Shown one piece after another: positions 7,148-12,011 of a DNA stretch of 12,011 bases. The notes beneath the pieces are model-generated. The model had not been told where the DNA came from. It saw nothing but the letters and a program-made list of their open reading frames with translations, and ran no database searches. Source of the stretch: CAYLUN01 sp964386865 (GTDB lineage: Bacteria; Verrucomicrobiota; Kiritimatiellia; RFP12; UBA1067); assembly GCA_964386865.1 (NCBI GenBank), contig CAYLUN010000133.1, positions 1 to 12,011 of the forward strand, given 5' to 3'. The stretch's first letter is position 1; each line of letters begins with the position of its first letter. The position numbers and the translations under genes are program-made.

Positions 7148-7205
7148 AATCTACAGACAGGCGTTGTCAAGTCACGCGGGCGTTCACAGGGGAGGGCAGA
7201 ATGGA

Positions 7206-8285
7206 ATGAAGGCGCCAAGCGGAAAGAAGCAGATATCGAGCAGGGTTCCTTACGAGAAGAAGGGGATTGAAACGTGGCCATCCTATACAAAGACGTACGC
7301 CTCCGCCATCTTGCTGGGGGTTCCGCGCGACGGAAGAAGGCAATGGATAGAGCACCCCTTCTTCAGAGATCTGAATGTCTTCAGTTGTGGGTTCTATGAA
7401 ATCGCGCATGGACTAAAATGGAGCAGGCATGGGCTGGATGAGGGTGTCCTCATCTACTGCATCGACGGCAAAGGCATCTTCTCGGCTCGCGGCACAGAAC
7501 ATACCGTAAACGCCGGGGATATTCTCTACTGTCATCCCCTTTCGCGACATGCCTACAAGGCGGATGAGGTTTCTCCCTGGACCATCTACTGGATGCACCT
7601 TTGTGGTGACCAGCTGTCGTTCTTCTCCGACCGGATGGGTGTCAGCCGGGAACACCCGGTTCGGTCGGTGGGCATTCATGCCGGCCTCATCCAGCAGTTT
7701 CGGGATCTGCTTCACCACTTCGAGCCGGCCGCCGACGAGAAGAGCCGGCTCTTGTCCAATGCTCAGGCCAAGTGCATTCTGGCAACGATCGTTTCGATGC
7801 CCGAGTTGACCCCGCACGCGGCGCGCCATACCGAGCTGGTAAAAAGCCTCATCGGGATCATGCGGGAGCGGCTGACGACCTCGCTGACGATCGAAGAACT
7901 GGCTCGCCATGCGGGAATTTCTCCCTCGTACCTCCACAGGATCTTCAAGCAGGTAATCGGCTCCTCGCCCGTGGAATACTACAACAGGATACGTATCCGC
8001 ACGGCATGCACCCTGCTGACGTCAACTCATGATCCGATTCGCAGCATAGCGGAACGGCTCGGGTTTGGCGATCCGTACTACTTCTCACGGCTCTTCAAGC
8101 AGGTTTGCGGCCTGTCCCCGCGTGAGTACCGCAACGGGACCCAGGAGCCCTCGCCACTGCAACGGTCTGGTGGAACGGCCCCAACGGGGTCTGAGAACAT
8201 GGCGAAGGCACAAGATGGCGGCCGCGTCTCGCCGTGCGCGAAAGTGCTGGGGAGAATCAGTGTCAAACCAAAAGTTAACAGTTAA
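7206..8285 (+). CDS. AraC-family transcriptional regulator with cupin sensor domain
   Basis: I chose the ATG at 7206 because AGGGGAGGG (7188-7196) precedes it; an in-frame TTG at 7164 has no such site. The 359-residue protein has an N-terminal cupin-like ligand-binding half (roughly 45-140: FYEIAHGLKWSRHG, GVLIYCIDGKGIFSARGTEHTVNAGDILYCHPLSRHAY, WTIYWMHLCG). The C-terminal DNA-binding domain (roughly 209-310) has two helix-turn-helix units: LTIEELARHAGISPSYLHRIFKQ and IRSIAERLGFGDPYYFSRLFKQ, ending in the hallmark GLSPREYR. Members sense sugars or related small molecules and usually activate neighbouring genes. Its divergent position from the transporter operon makes that operon the likely target. 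A tail of about 50 residues after the AraC domain (from GTQEPSPLQRSGG) is longer than usual and of low complexity. Confidence 0.92.
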   Translation: MKAPSGKKQISSRVPYEKKGIETWPSYTKTYASAILLGVPRDGRRQWIEHPFFRDLNVFSCGFYEIAHGLKWSRHGLDEGVLIYCIDGKGIFSARGTEHTVNAGDILYCHPLSRHAYKADEVSPWTIYWMHLCGDQLSFFSDRMGVSREHPVRSVGIHAGLIQQFRDLLHHFEPAADEKSRLLSNAQAKCILATIVSMPELTPHAARHTELVKSLIGIMRERLTTSLTIEELARHAGISPSYLHRIFKQVIGSSPVEYYNRIRIRTACTLLTSTHDPIRSIAERLGFGDPYYFSRLFKQVCGLSPREYRNGTQEPSPLQRSGGTAPTGSENMAKAQDGGRVSPCAKVLGRISVKPKVNS

Positions 8286-8289
8286 CTTT
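8271..8289. repeat. Perfect inverted repeat overlapping the araC-family gene stop codon
   Basis: AAAGTTAAC and GTTAACTTT flank a single A, giving a 19-bp sequence with two perfect 9-bp arms. It contains the last codons and TAA stop (8283-8285) of the regulator gene. It is AT-rich in a GC-rich setting. A one-base loop would have to open for an RNA hairpin, and no T-run follows, so a protein-binding site or an element end is as likely as a terminator. Confidence 0.75.
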
Positions 8290-8383
8290 CACCGTTTGCC
8301 AACCTTGCGCCACATTTCAAACCCCCGCACTCGAATCGCGACAAGGGGTCGCTCATTCTATGGGCGTATATCAAAGCTACTAC

Positions 8384-8412
8384 TTGCTATTTACGCCGAA
8401 AAGGGGTATAGT
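8384..8412 (+). promoter_or_regulatory. Candidate sigma-70 promoter of the AAA ATPase gene
   Basis: TTGCTA (8384-8389), a 17-base spacer and TATAGT (8407-8412) match consensus at 4 and 5 of 6 positions. Transcription would begin around 8419, leaving a leader of about 20 bases that includes an AGAAGGAAG ribosome-binding site (8423-8431). Confidence 0.55.
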
Positions 8413-8438
8413 GCCGGTCATCAGAAGGAAGCACACTC

Positions 8439-9605
8439 ATGATCAAACGGGACATTGGGCCTTTTTTAAAGCAAATGGCCAAGGAATATCCGGTGGTCAC
8501 CATAACAGGCCCACGGCAATCCGGAAAAACGACGCTGGCGCAATCCTTCTTCCAGGGATACGGCTATGCGAATCTTGAAGATGTTGAAATGCGCCAGCTT
8601 GCGGAAACTGACTCAAAGGCGTTTTTCACCAAGTATCCGCCTCCCGTAGTCATCGATGAAATCCAGCGAGTCCCGACGCTGACTTCCGCCATCCAGGTCT
8701 GGGTAGACCGCCACCGGGAACAAAGGGGACAACTCATCCTCACGGGAAGCCAGCAGCTCCATTTGCATCATTCCGTCAGCCAGTCGCTTGCCGGAAGAAC
8801 CGCTTTGCTGACTCTGCTGCCCTTGTCCATCGACGAGATCCGCAACAGCCATGGCAACCTCCATGCGGACGAGCTGATCTGGCGGGGCTTCATGCCTGAA
8901 CTCTACCACGCGCCCGTCTCTCCCACCCATTATTACCGCAACTATTTTCAGACGTATGTCGAGCGCGATGTGCGCCACCTGCTTCAAATCAGAAATCTGG
9001 CAGCCTTTGAACGCTTCATGGTTCTGCTTGCGGGACGTGTCGGACAGCTCGTCAACCTTTCCGGACTGGCGGGTGAGACCGGGGTCAGCAGCACCACCAT
9101 TGCGGAGTGGCTGTCCATTCTTGAAGCCTCCTACATCATCTTCCGCCTGCAACCTTTTCATTCGAATATCAGCAAGCGAACCGTCAAGTCGCCGAAACTT
9201 TATTTCGTCGAAACAGGGCTCGCCGCCTACCTGCTTGGCCTTGAGAGTCCAAGTCAGGTCTCCCGTGATCCGTTGCGCGGCAATCTTTTCGAGAATATGG
9301 TCATCGCGGATGTCCTCAAGGCAAGAATGAATCGCGGACAGGATTCGCGGCTCTATTTTCTGAGAACCGAAAAAGGGTTTGAAATTGATCTCGTGCTTCA
9401 ACGGGGACGCGCCCTCTATCCCGTCGAAATCAAATCAGCCATGACCTTCCACGCCGAGTTGACGGATAACATAAGGACCTTCTGCAAGGCGACCCCCGCC
9501 GCACAGTCGCCGGCACTGATCTACGCCGGGGAGAACTATCCGGAGCGGCAAGGCGTCGCCTGCCTGCATTACACGCAAGTCACAGCTCTTGCAGGTCTTC
9601 TATAA
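8439..9605 (+). CDS. AAA ATPase with DUF4143 domain (AAA_14 type)
   Basis: This 388-residue cytoplasmic protein starts at an ATG with an AGAAGGAAG site just upstream. The N-terminal ATPase core has Walker A GPRQSGKT (24-31), Walker B VVIDEIQ (70-76), and the LTGSQQLHL sensor strand (101-109) followed by SLAGRTALLTLLPLS. From about 171 the DUF4143 region runs: YVERDVRHLLQIRN, a winged-helix-like stretch LSGLAGETGVSSTTIAEWLSILEASYI, KLYFVETGLAAYLLG, NLFENMVIADVLK, and FEIDLVLQRGRALYPVEIKSA (314-334). The last piece has the spacing D317, E330-x-K332 of the PD-(D/E)xK nuclease fold. The length is usual for the family, which is very widespread, often in variable genome regions, and lacks a settled function. 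The gene is visibly less GC-rich than the operon and has its own promoter, which suggests acquisition independent of its neighbours. Confidence 0.93.
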   Translation: MIKRDIGPFLKQMAKEYPVVTITGPRQSGKTTLAQSFFQGYGYANLEDVEMRQLAETDSKAFFTKYPPPVVIDEIQRVPTLTSAIQVWVDRHREQRGQLILTGSQQLHLHHSVSQSLAGRTALLTLLPLSIDEIRNSHGNLHADELIWRGFMPELYHAPVSPTHYYRNYFQTYVERDVRHLLQIRNLAAFERFMVLLAGRVGQLVNLSGLAGETGVSSTTIAEWLSILEASYIIFRLQPFHSNISKRTVKSPKLYFVETGLAAYLLGLESPSQVSRDPLRGNLFENMVIADVLKARMNRGQDSRLYFLRTEKGFEIDLVLQRGRALYPVEIKSAMTFHAELTDNIRTFCKATPAAQSPALIYAGENYPERQGVACLHYTQVTALAGLL

Positions 9606-9645
9606 ACGTGCGCAGGTCTAACGTGGGACGACGCCCGTCTTCCCG

Positions 9646-10833
9646 TCATGGATTCCGAATCGTGTTGTCGAAGCCGAAGTAGAGGATCTGACCGGGATTC
9701 AGGCCGCTGTCGAGGTCCTTGAAGGTGTAGATGAAGCGGATGTTGGCGACGGCCAGGGCGGTGCGGGCGGCCTCGGACAAGGCCGGGTCGAGCGCGGGCT
9801 CGATGAGGACGATCTCGTAGAAGTTGTGGTGGCCGGGCTGCAGCGTCCGGGAGTAAAAGCTGTCGGTGCTGAACGAGGGCAGGCTGCCGCCGCCGGCGGT
9901 CGTGGCCGACAACCAGCGGTCCAACAGGTAGGTTTTGAATATCATCGGTGGCTCGCCCCGATAGAGCGGAAGCCCCTCGCGGAAGTGCAGGTGGACTTCC
10001 ACGCCATTGGTTGCCACCCGGTAGTCCCGCGCCTCCGGGTAAAGTTTCGCCGGGTTCCCGGGGTCCATTTGGACGAGCGTCGCCTCGTCCAGGGCGACGT
10101 TCGTGAACGCCAACCGCTCGCCGGCCCAGCCAAGCTCCGGCTGCGGGGTGGCGTAGGTGCAGCGCAAGGCCATGTAGGGGTCGCTGGCGTTCGGGGCGGT
10201 GCTGCCGCTGTTTTTGCGGACGTCGCTCACGCGGTAAGGGAAGTCGAACGCCAGCGTGAAGATCCGTTGCTCAGGACCGACGCCGTTGGTCCACGTGACC
10301 GTCATGTTGTAGGCGTTGCCGGGCGTGCTCACTTGCCCGAGGGCGTTGAGCGCACCGGTCCATGTCCGGACTTCGCCGTTCCAATGCGTCTGGAGGTTCA
10401 CCAGCAGTTTACCCCAGTAGTTCGTCGCACTGTACGTAGGGGCGGTGTGCGGCGCGCCTCGGGTCTTGTAGAGCCAGAGCCGGGCCTTGAGGCGGTGGCG
10501 GGCCAGGAGTCCGCCCAACTCGCCCTGTGAGGTCTGGATCAAGCCAAACAGGCTGCCCTGGAGGTTGGAGGCATTCAGATCCGATACGCAATAAAAGCTC
10601 CGCTCGGCAAAGGCGGACAGGTTCCGGTTCGTGCCGCCTTCCGGCTCGCCCTGGTCCGACCAGTTGAGGAGGTTGTCGGACGTTCGTACCAGGTAAGGGC
10701 CGTAACCGCCTTGCCAGGCGATTGCGACGGCATTGCTTCCGCGGCTTAACGCGGCAATCTGCACGTGGGCGTTCACGACCGGCGCGAAGGCGACGAGGAG
10801 GGCCGCAAGATGTCGAAAGGTGAACGTGCTCAT
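9646..10833 (-). CDS. Secreted protein of unknown function, coupled to the PEP/pyruvate-binding gene
   Basis: The preferred ATG at 10833 is preceded by AGGGA eight bases upstream and opens on a clean signal peptide (MSTFTFRHLAALLVAFAPVVNA, 395 residues in all). An in-frame ATG at 10863 overlaps the upstream stop as ATGA and would add ten residues. Open frame further upstream is only the shadow of the neighbouring gene. Residues about 35-82 (AVAIAWQGGYGPYLVRTSDNLLNWSD... AERSFYCVSD) resemble the short repeated strand pattern seen in many secreted Verrucomicrobia proteins, where a W-rich segment precedes YxVxxSxDL-NW. The rest is beta-rich with no catalytic motif I recognise; it includes WTNGVGPEQRIFTLAFDFPY and a C-terminal ILYFGFDNTIRNP. 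Overlap or close spacing with the upstream gene implies that the two products work together. Export is well supported; the function is unknown. Confidence 0.75.
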   Translation of the reverse strand: MSTFTFRHLAALLVAFAPVVNAHVQIAALSRGSNAVAIAWQGGYGPYLVRTSDNLLNWSDQGEPEGGTNRNLSAFAERSFYCVSDLNASNLQGSLFGLIQTSQGELGGLLARHRLKARLWLYKTRGAPHTAPTYSATNYWGKLLVNLQTHWNGEVRTWTGALNALGQVSTPGNAYNMTVTWTNGVGPEQRIFTLAFDFPYRVSDVRKNSGSTAPNASDPYMALRCTYATPQPELGWAGERLAFTNVALDEATLVQMDPGNPAKLYPEARDYRVATNGVEVHLHFREGLPLYRGEPPMIFKTYLLDRWLSATTAGGGSLPSFSTDSFYSRTLQPGHHNFYEIVLIEPALDPALSEAARTALAVANIRFIYTFKDLDSGLNPGQILYFGFDNTIRNP

Positions 10834-10859
10834 CCGTGTGTTCCCTGCAGGGGTGGTGT

Positions 10860-12011
10860 TCATGGAATGGCTGGCGGCGGCACCGGCGCTGGCTGCGGGA
10901 CAACGCGGATTTGTTTGAGGCCGACGTGGCCCGGCACCAGTCGCTTGAATTCGAAATCGAGCTCGAAAACGGTCTTGGCCGGATAGTAGTCCTCGTAGGC
11001 CAGCGTGGCCGCATTGAGCTGGTCCAGCAGTATCCGGTAATCGCTTTCCCATGGCATGACCGGCTCGCCGTTCGTGGTCAGCGACGAGGGCGTGACCAGG
11101 GTCAGCTCCGCTCCTGCGGTGTTGGTTCCCGTGAAGGCCGCGGTGACCGTTTCCGGCTGCGTTTCTGGATCGGGGTTGGTCACGGATTCCGCCCCGAGCT
11201 GCGTCACGATGCGGGCGACGGCCCGGCGGACGCCGGACGTCTTGTCCACGGCCAGCAACGCGACCCCGTTGGCCAGCTCTTCCGGGTCCGGCGACGAGTA
11301 ATGCACGAGGATGGCCATGCCGACGTTCGTCTCGCACACGCCGAGGCGGAGACGCTCCAGGAAGGCATTCTCGTTGTAGAAGCTCGCGTAGACCTTGCGC
11401 ATGGCCCGGAAGACGCCGCGCTCGTTCGGCTCGGCCGGGTCGCAGTGGCTGGGCCCCACGGTGTCGCCGTCCAGGTCGTCTTCGAGGCAGCCGCTGTAGC
11501 TGTCGTAGAGGCCCGCGCCGTTGAACGTGTCGGTGTCCTCGACATTGGTCGAACTGCGGAACCGGATCTTCCGGCCGCCGAATCCCGCCTGCTGGAGGGC
11601 CGCGACGATCTGGGTGCGCTCGGTGGCGCCGAAGTCCGCCGTGTCGGTGAAGAGTTTGCGGACGGCGGTCAGGTTCGTGCGAAGGGAACTCACGTCGGGC
11701 GGGTAGGTGTAGCCGCCGAGCCGGTCGCCGATCTGCTGGCCCAGCGTCCGGCCGCCGGGCAGGGTCTGCGCGAGGTAGGCGTCCCAGAGGTCGAACGTGA
11801 AGGCGATCACGGGCGTGGGCGTGTCGTCCGGCAGGCTCCGGCGGAGGAACCCGAAATTGGCGGCCTTGCCGCCCACGTAGCGGATGTCGTCCGGGGTCAA
11901 GTCATCGACCGGAAACCAGTTGGTTCCGGCGACGGCTTTGGGGGTGACCTCCAGCGCGCCCGCCTTTTTGCTGTCCAGGATTTCCTGCCGGCGCTCGGGG
12001 GTGAGCAAGCC
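10860..12011 (-). CDS. PEP/pyruvate-binding (PPDK N-terminal, ATP-grasp) domain protein, N-terminus beyond right edge
   Basis: The frame is open through the right edge, so the start is not in the window (the TTG at 12008 is just a Leu codon). The 383 visible residues match the nucleotide-binding domain of PEP synthase and pyruvate phosphate dikinase (PF01326). Counting from 12008, they show VGGKAANFGFL at 45-55 with the ATP-contact Lys48, KIRFRSSTNVEDTDTFNGAGLYDSY at 147-171 with Arg151, and a late ELDFEFK...LKQIRVV (349-370) giving the acidic and Gln residues that close the active site. The protein then ends in a Pro-rich tail, with no phosphohistidine or PEP-binding domain after it, so it is not a normal PEP synthase. 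An insert CLEDDLDGDTVGPSHCDP (174-191) carries two Cys and an acidic, calcium-site-like run, which would suit a protein outside the cytoplasm. Its TGA (10862-10860) overlaps an ATG of the next gene. Confidence 0.85.
   Translation of the reverse strand, partial: GLLTPERRQEILDSKKAGALEVTPKAVAGTNWFPVDDLTPDDIRYVGGKAANFGFLRRSLPDDTPTPVIAFTFDLWDAYLAQTLPGGRTLGQQIGDRLGGYTYPPDVSSLRTNLTAVRKLFTDTADFGATERTQIVAALQQAGFGGRKIRFRSSTNVEDTDTFNGAGLYDSYSGCLEDDLDGDTVGPSHCDPAEPNERGVFRAMRKVYASFYNENAFLERLRLGVCETNVGMAILVHYSSPDPEELANGVALLAVDKTSGVRRAVARIVTQLGAESVTNPDPETQPETVTAAFTGTNTAGAELTLVTPSSLTTNGEPVMPWESDYRILLDQLNAATLAYEDYYPAKTVFELDFEFKRLVPGHVGLKQIRVVPQPAPVPPPAIP

Noticed and set aside
8613..9401. 262-codon minus-strand open frame opposite the AAA ATPase
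   Set aside because: Antisense to a gene with Walker A and B motifs; no motif or ribosome-binding site of its own.
10834..11337. Upstream extension of the secreted-protein frame
   Set aside because: This part overlaps the PEP/pyruvate-binding gene out of frame, is Arg/Gly-rich and lies before a proper signal peptide and AGGGA site at 10833.

Overview
The window is GC-rich bacterial DNA with long secreted proteins. Its gene families are an exported FAD-dependent oxidoreductase with a carbohydrate-binding-like front module, a URO-D-like protein in a sugar locus, and a Verrucomicrobia-style secreted protein. These point to the Planctomycetota-Verrucomicrobiota-Lentisphaerota-Kiritimatiellota group. 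This assignment rests on gene-family flavour only; there is no rRNA or marker gene here.

Layout. Positions 1-289 (minus) hold the start of a secreted FAD-dependent oxidoreductase that runs off the left edge. Positions 290-716 are non-coding and contain ten copies of a 7-bp tandem repeat plus a possible -10 box. Positions 717-7022 (minus) form a four-gene apparent operon, transcribed right to left: sugar-porter MFS transporter, Tat-exported probable glycan-active enzyme, cytoplasmic URO-D-like protein, and Sec-exported FAD-dependent oxidoreductase. A compact divergent promoter region (about 7023-7205) separates it from an AraC-family regulator (7206-8285, plus), which ends inside a perfect inverted repeat. 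Then come a visibly less GC-rich AAA ATPase of the AAA_14/DUF4143 type with its own promoter (8439-9605, plus) and, convergent to it, a translationally coupled minus-strand pair: an ATP-grasp PEP/pyruvate-binding protein (10860 to beyond the right edge) and a secreted protein of unknown function (9646-10833).

How the genes may work together (inference). The AraC regulator probably senses a sugar or glycan breakdown product through its cupin domain and controls the divergent operon. The Tat-exported enzyme and the exported flavoprotein would act on a glycan outside the cytoplasm, the MFS porter would import the released sugar, and the URO-D-like protein would carry out an unknown cytoplasmic step, possibly methyl-group chemistry by analogy with corrinoid methyltransferases of that fold. 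The PEP/pyruvate-binding and secreted-protein pair on the right looks like a separate system. No CRISPR array, tRNA, rRNA or insertion sequence was seen.
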